64,000 bases of DNA, taken from JAIEPX01 sp963725255. Its GTDB lineage: Bacteria > Pseudomonadota > Gammaproteobacteria > JAIEPX01. The stretch lies in the NCBI GenBank assembly GCA_963725255.1, contig CAVRXV010000004.1:186001-250000 (forward strand), read 5' to 3'. Below are positions 8,105 to 17,559 of this stretch, piece by piece. The notes below the pieces were generated by a model. That model made no database searches. It was not told the origin of the DNA and saw only the letters and a list, made by a program, of their open reading frames with translations. The stretch's first letter is position 1, and each line of letters begins with the position of its first letter. The position numbers and the translations under genes are program-made.

Positions 8105-9219
8105 TGATGACTGGTGCGTGGTACAGTGATCTTCTAGATTCTGAAGCCAGGTCTCATTCAGAAAAAATGGCTGAAAAAATTCGTCAAGAAATTCAAGAAA
8201 AAGGTTTGATGAGTTTTTCGCGATTTATGGAGTTAGCATTGTATGCTCCAGGGCTTGGATATTATTGTGTGGGCACTGAAAAAATTGGTCGTCGCGGTGA
8301 TTTTGTTACAGCACCTGAAATATCGCCACTATTTTCGGAATGTTTGGCCGGATATTGTCAAAAAGTTTTGACGCAATTTAATGGTAAAGCCATTTTGGAG
8401 TTGGGGGCTGGTACAGGGCGTCTTGCTGCTGGAATGTTAAATACTTTGGATCAAATGAATTGTTTGCCAGATCGTTACTTCATTTTAGATGTCAGTCCAG
8501 AATTGCAAGAACGCCAGAAAAAATTGATCGCTGAAATAGCTCCAGACCATCTTTCACGAGTAGAGTGGTTAGGCGCTCTTCCAGAAAATTCGTTTGATGG
8601 TGTGATTATTGCAAACGAAGTGCTTGATGCAATGCCGGTGAATATTTTTCAAAAAAGTGGCGGGAGTTTTTTAGAAAGAGGAGTAGGCCTTAATGATAAT
8701 AATGAATTCACATGGAAAACTCGTCCAGCCTCTGAAGAGCTGAACGCAGAAATTCAAAAATTAGGTATTGAATTCCCTTCGAATTATTATTCAGAAATTA
8801 ATCTCAATGTAGATCCGTGGATCCGTAGTTTGGATAATGTACTCCATCAAGGCGAGATCATTATTATCGATTATGGTTTTTTACGCGAAGAATATTATCA
8901 CCCACAAAGAAATACGGGGACATTAATGTGTCATTTTCAACAGAGAGCTTATTCAGATCCTTTGATACTGACAGGGATTCAAGATATTACTGCTCATGTT
9001 GATTTTACAGCAGTGGGTAAAGCCGCTGAAGGGCTTTCGTTAAAAGTTAAATCCTATTCAACGCAAGCTGGATTTTTACTAAAGAACAGCCTGCTTGATT
9101 TCATGCAAAAAGCAGCGACAACGCCTGAGCAGCAATTTATTTTGGCAAATCAGGTGAAAATGTTAACGCTCCCCAGTGAAATGGGGGAATTGTTTAAGGT
9201 GATGATTTTAAATAAATAG
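8104..9219 (+). CDS. SAM-dependent methyltransferase, MidA/NDUFAF7 family
   Basis: The 371-residue protein belongs to the DUF185/COG1565 family, whose eukaryotic member NDUFAF7 (MidA) methylates an arginine of a complex I subunit. The N-terminal GLMSFSRFMELALYAPGLGY and GRRGDFVTAPEISPLFSE are highly characteristic; SAM motif I is ILELGAGTGRLAAGML near residue 98. The start overlaps the folB stop (TAATG); a second ATG follows three bases later. Bacterial substrates are not established. A bidirectional terminator follows. Confidence 0.9.
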   Translation: MMTGAWYSDLLDSEARSHSEKMAEKIRQEIQEKGLMSFSRFMELALYAPGLGYYCVGTEKIGRRGDFVTAPEISPLFSECLAGYCQKVLTQFNGKAILELGAGTGRLAAGMLNTLDQMNCLPDRYFILDVSPELQERQKKLIAEIAPDHLSRVEWLGALPENSFDGVIIANEVLDAMPVNIFQKSGGSFLERGVGLNDNNEFTWKTRPASEELNAEIQKLGIEFPSNYYSEINLNVDPWIRSLDNVLHQGEIIIIDYGFLREEYYHPQRNTGTLMCHFQQRAYSDPLILTGIQDITAHVDFTAVGKAAEGLSLKVKSYSTQAGFLLKNSLLDFMQKAATTPEQQFILANQVKMLTLPSEMGELFKVMILNK

Positions 9220-9223
9220 GCGT

Positions 9224-9262
9224 AAAAAAAGCTGAGCAAATTTCTTTGCCCAGCCCTTTTTT
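9224..9262. terminator. Bidirectional rho-independent terminator
   Basis: A ten-base stem GCTGAGCAAA / TTTGCCCAGC with one mismatch and a four-base loop is flanked by seven A on the left and six T on the right, so it can terminate transcription from both the methyltransferase gene and the convergent gene at 9278. Confidence 0.85.
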
Positions 9263-9277
9263 AAGAATAATTAACTG

Positions 9278-9778
9278 TTAATCGCGAACGAGTTGAAGTT
9301 GACTTTTTGCTTCAGCTGATCGAAGACCATGAACGATTTCAGTGTACATGCGTTTGATGGTGAAGTGTGTATTGGGATACACATTGCCGTCAAAGAACAC
9401 AACGTGATTGCTATCGCTTAGTGTTAAATGTACTGAAGAGAACTGAAAGTTGGTGGTGATGTTATTGATGACATCGTTAGCAGTGATATAGTCATCATCA
9501 TGAATATTCATGCCAAAGAAGTCTACGCTTGAGTAAACAGTACCACCTGATTTATTTGCGATACTGATATTCGAAACAAATATAATGTTGTCGTCCACTT
9601 CACCATAGTGCCATGTTTTGCTACGTTTAGTTACGTTGCTTGTTGCAGAGCCAGTGAGTGATTTGCTGTGTGTGCTTTTTTCAATAACAGCTTTAGGTAC
9701 GCTTGCAGCCATGGTTAATCCGCTTGCAAGAAGCAGAGTTGCGCAGGTTGCCGCTACTGTAGTTTTTAGAAATTTCAT
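9278..9778 (-). CDS. Secreted hypothetical protein
   Basis: From ATG 9778 the protein has 166 residues. The start is supported by GGAG eight bases upstream and by a clear Sec signal peptide (MKFLKTTVAATCATLLLASG, likely cut after TMA near residue 23). An upstream in-frame codon at 9829 would place a charged stretch before the signal and is rejected. The mature domain is small and rich in Ser, Thr, Val and Asn, with alternating polar/hydrophobic residues that suggest beta structure, and contains no cysteine. I recognise no family. It should be periplasmic or exported. Confidence 0.75.
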   Translation of the reverse strand: MKFLKTTVAATCATLLLASGLTMAASVPKAVIEKSTHSKSLTGSATSNVTKRSKTWHYGEVDDNIIFVSNISIANKSGGTVYSSVDFFGMNIHDDDYITANDVINNITTNFQFSSVHLTLSDSNHVVFFDGNVYPNTHFTIKRMYTEIVHGLRSAEAKSQLQLVRD

Positions 9779-9873
9779 ACTATTTTCTCCGATGAGGTTT
9801 AATTTCCCAGTTCGTGTTGATCTCAACACAAGTGGCCGTTACAGCATAAAATTTTATGCTTTGTATTCTTTAT

Positions 9874-10458
9874 CTATTCAAATTTAGAATTTTGGGCAGT
9901 ATGATGAAGTTGATCTTCGCTGTCAATGAATAGACAACTGAAATTGTCAGCTAAATGACTGTTGTTAAAACATTCAAGATGGGTCGTAATCTTCATTTTT
10001 TGCAGTGCAAGACTAAGTTTTTGGAGTTCTTCTTCATGGCCATGTTGTCTTAAGTGGGCAATGTTAGCTTTTAATTTTTCAATAGTTTTTTCATTTTGAG
10101 GCATGTTTAAAAGTTGAATGCTTTCTACAAGAGTACGAGAAGCGTGCTGACATCGGTTAATCACTTTATTATCTTTCAGGGCGTAATTTTGAATGGTATT
10201 TTTAATGTGATCCCGAAATTCGTCTAACCCAGAATATTCACTTGAAACTATGTCTTTATTGGAGTGCCAGCTATCAATTTCGTAGAGAATTCTGTCTATT
10301 GTATGATATAGATCAACGTCAGAAGCATGTTTTAATTGAGTACGTTTTATTTGTAGTGCATTGATTTTTGCTGAGAAAGACCGTGCAGGCAAATGACGTT
10401 TTAATATTTGCTTGTATTGTGTGATGAGCTTTCTAACTTTGTCTGTAAATGGTGACAT
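9874..10458 (-). CDS. Hypothetical helical protein
   Basis: A 194-residue protein starting MSPFTDKVRKLITQYKQIL. It is rich in Lys, Leu, Gln, His and Asn, has no signal peptide or membrane segment, and has heptad-like spacing throughout, so it is probably a soluble helical or coiled-coil protein. A motif LRQHGHEEELQKLSLALQ stands near the C-terminus. I do not recognise the family. It lies between a secreted protein gene and the palindrome at 10546 and is not clearly in an operon. Confidence 0.6.
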   Translation of the reverse strand: MSPFTDKVRKLITQYKQILKRHLPARSFSAKINALQIKRTQLKHASDVDLYHTIDRILYEIDSWHSNKDIVSSEYSGLDEFRDHIKNTIQNYALKDNKVINRCQHASRTLVESIQLLNMPQNEKTIEKLKANIAHLRQHGHEEELQKLSLALQKMKITTHLECFNNSHLADNFSCLFIDSEDQLHHTAQNSKFE

Positions 10459-10545
10459 GATGGGATGCTCTTAAACTCTGTAACTATTGTTATCATTGTA
10501 ATAAGTTATTCTTAAAATAGTATTAAGGGGGCAGATCTTGAAGAA

Positions 10546-10626
10546 GGGGTCAAGTCTTGAAATATGAAATTAGGCAGGTTAGGGAAGGCCTAACCTGCCT
10601 AATTTCATATTTCAAGACTTGACCCC
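10546..10626. repeat. 81-base perfect palindrome with GGGGTCAAGTCTTGA ends
   Basis: Two perfectly complementary 38-base arms (10546-10583 and 10589-10626) flank a five-base loop. The outer ends read GGGGTCAAGTCTTGA and its complement. Short flanking AAGAAG / CTTCTT bases extend the symmetry. The element sits ten bases after the MFS gene end, so it may work as a terminator, but its length and the matching half-site at 5049 suggest a mobile palindromic element of the kind moved by REP-associated (Y1) transposases. No transposase gene is in the window. Confidence 0.85.
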
Positions 10627-10635
10627 TGCTCTTCT

Positions 10636-11943
10636 TTACTTACGTGTTAATTCTAATTCATATTGAGCTAAGCAGTTCGTTTCTTTGATCATAAATAGAC
10701 TTGAAATCAGGCCCATGATTCCACAGAAGGGGACCATAAGTAGTGCAATACGATAATTTTCGAGGGAGTAATCATGGACGCCATTGATTAAGTGCCCGTT
10801 CCATACGTAATCGAGAATATAACCTACGAATGGCATGAGTATCACGCCACCAGCGATCACGGCCATGTTGTTAAAGCCTACGGCTGTTCCTGCTACAGCA
10901 GGTGGGTGGATATCTTGGATGACCCCAAAAGTCACTGTTTGGGCCCCAGCTGCGCACCCGAATAAGAAAAGCATGATTATCATCAACGGCCAAGATAAAG
11001 GTAGGTAAATAACTGCGATGGACGTGACTAAATTCAAAACTGCGCATACTGTAAGGGGTATATTTCGACTGTTGATTCGGTTTGACCACCATCCGCTTAA
11101 CGGGCTCGCTATGGCCGTTCCTAACCACGCAGCGATCATGGCTTGGGTCGCAACTGCCCCAGATGTATTATAGAGTTTCATGATGAAGGGAACGCCCCAA
11201 AGTCCTGGGAAAATTGAGATAGGGGTCCAGGTGCTGAAAGCGCATACGGCAACGGCCCAGGTTTGTTTGCAACCTAGGACTCGACGTAAACGTTGCCATT
11301 CGTTGTTGTAACGAGTGGTATTGAGCGTGTGTTTGGCTACGTTGATGGGATCGGGAGGAACATCACGAATGATGAGTCCCAAGAGCACGGCTAATATAAG
11401 GCCGCCCACAGCTGACCAGATGGCGGTAGGTCGCCAGCCAATGCGCTCAACAATCATGGCGATCGGAGCTTCGCCCGCTATTGCACCCATGCTGCCCATG
11501 AATTGGACGAGGCCTGCTATCATTGCGAAGTATTTTGCGGGATACCAGCGAGATGCCAGTAATAAGGCGCCAATAAATGAAAATGCTGAAGTGAAGCCGA
11601 TCACCCAGCGAGCAAAGCAGGCGATGTAAAAATTATCGGTCATACCAAAAATGAGGGCGCTAGCACCGCAGAAAAAGACAGAGACAGTGAGCAGGACTCT
11701 GGGACCAAATCGGTCGTACGCTAGACCGGCTGGAATCTGCATGGGGGCGTAGCCGAAGAAGAAAAGTGAGCTAATGAGACCTAATCCACCTGCGTCAGTG
11801 CTGAAGCTACGCATTAAGTCGTGGGTCATTGCGCTGGGCATAACCCGCAGGTAAAACTCATAAACATAGAAGAGACTTGCGAGCCCCACTATGATGAATG
11901 GTTTGAGAATCCCATACTGACCTTTTTGTTGCTTGGCGCTCAT
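10636..11943 (-). CDS. Major facilitator superfamily transporter
   Basis: A 435-residue inner-membrane protein with about twelve hydrophobic segments. The motif GLAYDRFGPRVLL after the second segment is the MFS loop 2-3 signature (GxxxDRxGxR). The N-terminal FYVYEFYLRVMPSAMTHDL resembles the FxxYEFxLQVSPSVM start of the Legionella/Coxiella/Francisella Pht and Fpt transporters, which import amino acids or nucleosides from the host vacuole; the substrate here is not deducible. It appears monocistronic, followed by the palindrome at 10546. Confidence 0.88.
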   Translation of the reverse strand: MSAKQQKGQYGILKPFIIVGLASLFYVYEFYLRVMPSAMTHDLMRSFSTDAGGLGLISSLFFFGYAPMQIPAGLAYDRFGPRVLLTVSVFFCGASALIFGMTDNFYIACFARWVIGFTSAFSFIGALLLASRWYPAKYFAMIAGLVQFMGSMGAIAGEAPIAMIVERIGWRPTAIWSAVGGLILAVLLGLIIRDVPPDPINVAKHTLNTTRYNNEWQRLRRVLGCKQTWAVAVCAFSTWTPISIFPGLWGVPFIMKLYNTSGAVATQAMIAAWLGTAIASPLSGWWSNRINSRNIPLTVCAVLNLVTSIAVIYLPLSWPLMIIMLFLFGCAAGAQTVTFGVIQDIHPPAVAGTAVGFNNMAVIAGGVILMPFVGYILDYVWNGHLINGVHDYSLENYRIALLMVPFCGIMGLISSLFMIKETNCLAQYELELTRK

Positions 11944-12052
11944 CCTGTTCTCCCCTATTCACACAAAAAACGATGCAGTATACAATAATCTTTTTGAAGT
12001 GTAGAGTCTTATTTATTGATCGTGATTGAGGGTGGTGACTGCTAATGTTGGA

Positions 12053-12075
12053 TCGTTTATGCAATATTCAGGTTA
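12053..12075. repeat. REP-like repeat half-site
   Basis: TCGTTTATGCAATATTCAGGTTA matches in reverse complement the core CCTGAATATTGCATAAAC seen at 25871, 27436, 37524 and 55352. It stands alone here, just before doxX. Confidence 0.7.
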
Positions 12076-12085
12076 AGGATTGATT

Positions 12086-12562
12086 ATGATTGTGTTTGTT
12101 GCGAAGTGTTTGCGACCATTATTCAAAGTCTTGAATTTATTAGTGCCTATTGTGGATCTCATGGTACGTTTTTGGGTGGCTAAAATATTTTTTGTTGCGG
12201 GATTATCGAAAATAGAAAGCTGGGATACTACCTTAATGTTATTTCAGTACGAATATCATGTTCCGTTGCTGCCCCCTATTGTTGCTGCTGTTGTTGGTAC
12301 GGCTTCAGAATTAATTTTACCTGTGTTGCTTGTTTTAGGATTAGGTGGTCGTGTATCTATCGCGGCATTTTTTATTTATAATATGATGGCAGTGATTTCT
12401 TATCATTATTTGTGGACTCCCGAAGGGGCGCTGGGATTAGATCAGCATATTAATTGGGGGCTTTTGTTAGGATTAATGATGACGCGTGGTTACAGTAAAT
12501 ACTCACTCGATTATTGGATAAGTAAGAAACATGGTTACCTATTTGAAGAAATCCCGACATAA
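12086..12562 (+). CDS. DoxX family membrane protein
   Basis: A 158-residue integral membrane protein of the DoxX/SURF4 family with four predicted hydrophobic segments. The motif LMVRFWVAKIFFVAGLSKIE in the first half, with the conserved FxxAGLxK pattern, and the later SELILPVLLVLGLGGR fit the family. ATG 12086 has AAGGA upstream at good spacing; an in-frame TTG at 12080 is less likely. Its last 32 bases overlap ubiC. DoxX proteins are linked to redox or sulfur metabolism, but no role is assignable here. Confidence 0.85.
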   Translation: MIVFVAKCLRPLFKVLNLLVPIVDLMVRFWVAKIFFVAGLSKIESWDTTLMLFQYEYHVPLLPPIVAAVVGTASELILPVLLVLGLGGRVSIAAFFIYNMMAVISYHYLWTPEGALGLDQHINWGLLLGLMMTRGYSKYSLDYWISKKHGYLFEEIPT

Positions 12563-13142
12563 AGTGCAGCCACTCAGAAGTTTGCCGGCGCATTTTTATC
12601 CCGCTCAGTTTTTGTGTAACAATAAAATGTCTTTGGATTTTCGAGACATTTTTTTTGATACTGGTAGCATGACAAAAACAATAAAAAAACTCAGTAACGA
12701 TCAAATGAATATTGCGGTGTTAAATCACTCTTGGCAAAAACCTCATGAAAGTGAAAGGACATTATTACCCTGTGAAGATGTCTGGGGAATCGGTCGGGAG
12801 GTTGTGCTAAATGGAATTAATCAGCCATGGATTTACGCGCGATCCTTTTTTCCAATAGCCGTTGTGAAAGCTCACGGCCAACAATTTGCAGGATTGGGTC
12901 AACGACCGCTTGGAGAAATATTATTTACTGATCCAAAAGTTTCGCGAAGTGATTTTAGTATTGCTTGTTTATTGCCTGGGCATCGTGAATATCAAAAAGC
13001 GGCTGATGCTTTAAAAATATCTCCTGAATTTATGTGGGCAAGACGTTCGCAATTTTATCTTCCGAGTGGCGCTATAGTATTATTAGAAGTTTTTTCTCCG
13101 CTCATGGAAAAATATGTAGCGCAGTCAGAGAATTTAAAATGA
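12531..13142 (+). CDS. ubiC: Chorismate lyase
   Basis: UbiC converts chorismate to 4-hydroxybenzoate and pyruvate, the first step of ubiquinone synthesis. Although sequence identity is modest, the family landmarks are in order: WIYARSFFPI (product-binding region with the conserved Arg), GLGQRPLGEILF in the middle, and a C-terminal WARRSQFYLPSGAIVLLEVFSP with the conserved RRS and catalytic Glu. The 203-residue protein is somewhat longer than the usual 165 at its N-terminus. It overlaps ubiA by four bases, and the ubiC-ubiA pairing confirms the call. Confidence 0.88.
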   Translation: MVTYLKKSRHKVQPLRSLPAHFYPAQFLCNNKMSLDFRDIFFDTGSMTKTIKKLSNDQMNIAVLNHSWQKPHESERTLLPCEDVWGIGREVVLNGINQPWIYARSFFPIAVVKAHGQQFAGLGQRPLGEILFTDPKVSRSDFSIACLLPGHREYQKAADALKISPEFMWARRSQFYLPSGAIVLLEVFSPLMEKYVAQSENLK

Positions 13143-14002
13143 CCTCATCAGCGTTCACAAAAGTTTCTGCATTTGCCCAATTAATGCGTATAAAGCAGCC
13201 CATAGGAATATTCTTGTTATTATGGCCTACATTGTGGGGGTTGTGGTTTGCCTCAAAAGGAACTCCGCCGATTCCTATTTTAATCGTATTTATCTTAGGT
13301 GTCATAATTACTCGTAGCGCAGGTTGTGTGGTGAATGATATTGCTGATCGAAATTTTGATGGTCATGTTGCTCGCACGAAAAAAAGACCTTTAGTGACGG
13401 GGCGTGTTCAATTGATTGAAGCTTTGGGGTTATTTATTCTGCTCAGTATCATAGGGTTTTGCTGCGCTTTATTTTTAAATTACTTCACAATTATCATGTC
13501 TGTTATTGCTATTCTTTTAATGATTGTGTACCCATTTACCAAACGAATTACATATTGGCCCCAAATTATACTAGGCATTGCATTTTCTTGGGGTGTGTTG
13601 ATGGCGTATACTGCAGTTACTAATACATTATCGTGGGAATCTTTAGAATTATTTTTCATCGCATTTCTATGGGCGCTTTCGTATGACACCATTTATGCCA
13701 TGGTTGATCGTGAAGATGATCTAAAAATTGGAATAAAATCCACCGCTATAAAATTGCGCCATCATGAAGTATTCTTTATTACTGTTTTGCACAGCCTGGT
13801 ATTGCTCGGGCTGTTATTATTTTCACTGCAACAAAACATATCGCTACTTTTTTATCCGTTCTGGATTCTGGCTGCGGCAGTAACGTTTCACCAAACAAGG
13901 CTAATCGCCACTCGCGATCCGCAGAAATGCTTCAAAGCTTTTCTCAATAATCACTGGTTTGGTCTATTTATCTTCTGCGGCGTTGTCTGCGGCAACCTAT
14001 AA
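13139..14002 (+). CDS. ubiA: 4-hydroxybenzoate polyprenyltransferase
   Basis: UbiA attaches the polyprenyl tail to 4-hydroxybenzoate in the inner membrane. From ATG 13139 (overlapping the ubiC stop) the protein has 287 residues and about eight membrane segments. The first aspartate motif is NDIADRNFD (D67, D70, D74) and the second is YDTIYAMVDREDD, both intact and able to bind magnesium-diphosphate. An upstream in-frame codon at 13034 lies inside ubiC and is rejected. It is the last gene of the doxX-ubiC-ubiA run and converges on 14021. Confidence 0.95.
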   Translation: MTSSAFTKVSAFAQLMRIKQPIGIFLLLWPTLWGLWFASKGTPPIPILIVFILGVIITRSAGCVVNDIADRNFDGHVARTKKRPLVTGRVQLIEALGLFILLSIIGFCCALFLNYFTIIMSVIAILLMIVYPFTKRITYWPQIILGIAFSWGVLMAYTAVTNTLSWESLELFFIAFLWALSYDTIYAMVDREDDLKIGIKSTAIKLRHHEVFFITVLHSLVLLGLLLFSLQQNISLLFYPFWILAAAVTFHQTRLIATRDPQKCFKAFLNNHWFGLFIFCGVVCGNL

Positions 14003-14020
14003 CAACTCAAGACGCGACGC

Positions 14021-15934
14021 CTATTGTTTTTGTTTAGGTGTCATACCTTCATCTTCAGGTGGTTCTGGTGCAGGATGATCTGGAGGAGCAGGGTGATCTT
14101 TAGTTTCGGGTGGTTTTAGTGAAACAGTTGGTGGAGGAGGACGATCTTCTGGGTTTGTTCGAATGCCTTCCTCATTTGGAGCTGAAGTTGGAGTTTGACC
14201 TTGACCTTGATCTGGTTCAGCTTGTTCGGATGGTTTTCCAAGTTTTAAATCATTAACTTCTCCTTCTAATTTTTCTATTAGCCGTTGTCTCGGAGAATAT
14301 TTATGAAAGAGTTCACCGAATGAGTGCAGTGCGATTATAAAATTTAAAACATGAATTTTTAGTTTGGTACCAAGACTTAATTTGTTGATTGATTGTGTGG
14401 CTTGTATTGTTTCAATTGGGCGATGGCCTGGATGTGTCGCTACATCGATTAAATTCGATACGGCTTTATTTAGCTCTTCGAAATCTCTCTTATCAGCTTC
14501 CTTGGCTTTTTGTACATCTAGATTAGCATCTGCTGTATTGCCTGGATGTGTCGCTTCGTTGGGTAAATCAGAGAGCCCTTTATTTAGCTCTTCAAATTCT
14601 CTCTTGTCAGCTTCGATATCTTTTTGTAGCTGTAGATAAGCATCCGCTGTTCGGAATGCTCCTTCCACGAGCCGAATATTCCGTTCATCAGTGCTAAACA
14701 TTTCATCATTCATTTCAATATTGATGGCTGGCTTTGTCGAAGAGGTTGCTTCTGGTTTCGGTTTTGCCTCTGAAAGCTTCTCCATTCTTCTTAATGCAGC
14801 CAAGAAACATTGAAGTTCATCTCTCTGATAGGGTTCGCTATTTTCAACAAGAAGATCGAGATTGCTTTCGGAGCACAGATTTTTGAGTGTATGGTGCAGC
14901 ACACTACGTGTCTGCGCATTATCCCCATATTTTTCTTTGAAAAATTTTAATTCCACGAGTAGGTCGGCGAATTGATCTCTTAGATCCTCGCTGTTTTCAG
15001 GATAACCAGGTAGATTTTTAAGAATGTTATTAGTAATGTCGATTATGGTCAACACTGTTTTTGCGGCGTTAGTGACTTCTTCTTTATTATATTTTCCAAT
15101 TAATTGCTTTTTTTGCATTTCTTTCAACATTTTACCTGCGTAAAGTAGGTTGTTTTCTCCGAGTTTTGTTTTAGTATTTTGTAATATCGCTTCTAGATTC
15201 TCTCCCTCTTGAGGTTCGGATCCAATCAGATTTTGTATTTCTTTGGGGGTTAAAGTATAGCCTAAAATAGCAATAAAAGGCATTTCGGTGAGTAGCTCAT
15301 TGACACGAACCGCTGATTCTAAATAAGCGTTTAAATCTTGATTTTCTTCGAGGAGGTGCCCTAGGAAAGAAGTTGGCATTAGGGCAAAGGGTGAAGTTTT
15401 TTCTTGATTGGTAATAGCCAGAATAGAGTCAAATTCCTCTACCCCTCTTTTGGTCGAATATTGATCGATTATTTTATTAATTATTCCAATTCTAACTCGA
15501 TCGTTTTCGAGGGATTTAATACGGGATATGAGATCTAATATGGAGTTATTTTCACCCAGATGAGGTAGTAGTCGATTAAATAATGCTGCGCCACTACTGG
15601 TTGTTGGGGTGAGCAGCTCACAAAATGCTTTAAATTCTTCACGATTTTCTAAATAACCGTTACTGGTGGCTTCCTGTATTCCTTTCATCATGGCATCTTT
15701 ATTTTTAAATGAATTAATTGATTTCACGAGAGTGCAGAGCCTAGAAAAATCATCTTGGGATATAGTGATTTCTCTTTTTTCTACGTCTTTAGGTGACTGA
15801 TACAAATTTTTATGTTCAGTGATGAACTCTGCTATAAATTTTTTATCTTCTTCGGAAAATTTTATTCCCCAATCGTTTAACTTATTTTCTAACCATGGCG
15901 TTAAAGCTTCATTAGAAGTTTTAACTTTTATCAA
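14021..15934 (-). pseudogene. C-terminal remnant of a large effector-like gene (paralogue of 39877-44365)
   Basis: An open frame of 637 codons starts only at TTG 15934, directly after a frameshift, with no convincing ribosome binding site. Its first 100 residues align with the C-terminal third of the protein at 39877-43098 (shared NREEFxxFC and W..xKL motifs), and its middle (KQLIGKYNKEEVTNAAKTVL) aligns with the start of the protein at 43112-44365 (KQLIQPDNYKDAQEAALL). It therefore equals the tail of a single long ancestral protein. Residues about 425-510 hold a tandem 38-residue repeat, followed by a Pro/Glu-rich tail ending EPPEDEGMTPKQKQ. It may still be translated; whether it functions is unknown. 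Confidence 0.75.
14423..14650 (-). repeat. Two 114-base tandem repeats inside the frame at 14021-15934
   Basis: Two copies of a 114-base unit (about 14423-14536 and 14537-14650) each encode 38 residues ending in ATHPG and including ADKREFEELNK or ADKRDFEELNK. The period is exactly 114 bases, so the frame is kept. Confidence 0.8.
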
Positions 15935-16430
15935 GAACCTTATAAAGTGCTAAGCGTTTTTTTTTCGTGCCTACCTTGGCAATATAAACAAGATATTTAA
16001 TAATATCAGTAGTGCTAATGTGTTGAAGTTGTGCGAGCTGATCTGTATTGGCGTCAGTTTATGTACTTTTAATAATGCTTCTGTTCTCTTATCACGTAAA
16101 ACTCTCTGTCGTGTTCTGCAGGATTAAGGTTTTTAATAGTTCGGGATCTAATAAGTCAAGCCTCTGAATCATGGCTTCGACTATTTTAGTTTAGCCTTTA
16201 TAAGATCAGTATTCAGATTATCAATTTAGCGGTAGAGAGCAACCTTCTGGTCAGACGATAATGTATCCCCAGTTGCTCAATGGTATATCGCAAACTCGAT
16301 ATGAAATGTTTGATAGTTTCAAGTTCGGCCGCAATTTTAGGTAAATCTTCATGTCTAATATTTTTGGATCTTACAATTCTATTTAAATTGCCGCTTTTAA
16401 AATCCTGTGTTTCGAGATTTCTTAGAAATT
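15935..16430 (-). pseudogene. Decayed upstream part of the same effector-like gene
   Basis: On the minus strand, translated pieces match consecutive parts of the protein at 39877-43098: RHEDLPKIAAELETIKHFI with RSHEDLLTIAASLEYVSDFI; LSSDQKVALYR with LSSSQKMGAYR; IVEAMIQRLDLLDPELL with LLQAMIYRLELLDPEVF; and TDIIKYLVYIAKVGT with SDLIKYLAYLGKYGS. The pieces are in the right order but separated by several frameshifts and a Gln-to-TAA stop, so this stretch is a true pseudogene continuous with 14021-15934. It shows that the family member was once one gene of at least 800 codons. Confidence 0.85.
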
Positions 16431-17559
16431 AACAATTTTAATATTTTAGTTTTGAAAATTGTCGACTTAATGCTTAGGTACCTGAATGTCATGTCCAGCG
16501 TTGACGCGAATTGAAAATACCGGTTAATGTTTTTTCCACATGACGTTTATTTTTTTAATTTTACGAGTAGTATTAAACATGCAGTCGTGCTTTGAAAAAA
16601 AGCTTGTGATTTTCATGAATTTTATTGCCTTTATCATTGTTGATAGATTAAACCGGTTAGATATTTATGAATTTTACCTTGTGGATCAAAACAGTATATT
16701 TTAAAAAGGGATCTTAATGTTTTTCGAGTTAGATTTTCCATTTTTAGGTTTTTCCCCGGAATCGAATTTCAAAGCAAGATGTAACCATGTCGATTTATCA
16801 GTGGCTCAAGCAAGCATTTGAATAGTGTCGCTTTCCTTGGGTGTGCCTGCGATTAGGGTAGCCTATTTCTTTTTATATGATTGTCATTTGATAAGATTAG
16901 AGTATGACTATGGACTATTGTTGACATGGCTAAAAGCACTGGTCCAAGCTGGCCTAATTATTACTCATTATTAGATCACAAGGGGCTGTTAGGAAAAATT
17001 TTGCGTCTTGTTCAGTAAATCTCTTTTGCTGTAAGATCGACTCCACTTATCCGCTTGGACTATTTCTCTGGTACTACGATATAATTTAAAAGAAAACCAA
17101 GTATTGCCTCAAGTAATTTCGCAATTCCAAGTTCAAGCTGGGATTCGTGGAGAGATATAGAGGCACTGTTACTTTTTTTCGGTGCAACTATTTAGAAGGT
17201 AGTGGCTCTAGAGTTTGAATCTCATAATGGGTGCAGACTAAACGGATAAAGGTGCTGGCTTATCGCTAACGTGAACCGCGTAAATTGTCATCATTATTGG
17301 TACTGGAATGTGGAATTTGATCGAGGCTGAAATTTTATCAGGTGAAGTGATTGCTACAGGGTTAATTACCTTCCTCAAGTTACAATACTAAGGCTTTAAT
17401 TAACGTATTAAAGATTCTATCATGAATTCTAGCCTTCTGCATGAGCGTGGTAAGAGCCGGACCTCATCCATTTTATCTAAGCTTAAGTCCTTGCATAATA
17501 ACCTCATTATAGTCCTTATAATGTAATTATAGACCATCATGAAGATTTGGAGGCATGTA
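16431..17559. other. Non-coding, probably decayed gene sequence
   Basis: About 1.1 kb without a credible gene on either strand; all frames are broken at short intervals. On the minus strand, fragments around 16900-17160 (such as LELGIAKLLEAILGF) hint at the middle of the protein at 39877-43098, so this may be the further-eroded N-terminal part of the pseudogene, but the match is weak. A GATI-stop-KVVALE string on the plus strand near 17180 recalls PilM and was not accepted. The mrcA stop is at its right edge. Confidence 0.5.

Noticed and set aside
17150..17400. Plus-strand string GATI-stop-KVVALE that resembles the start of PilM
   Set aside because: The order of PilM-like pieces nearby is inconsistent, the position is on the wrong side of mrcA, and the minus strand of the same region gives traces of the effector-like pseudogene.
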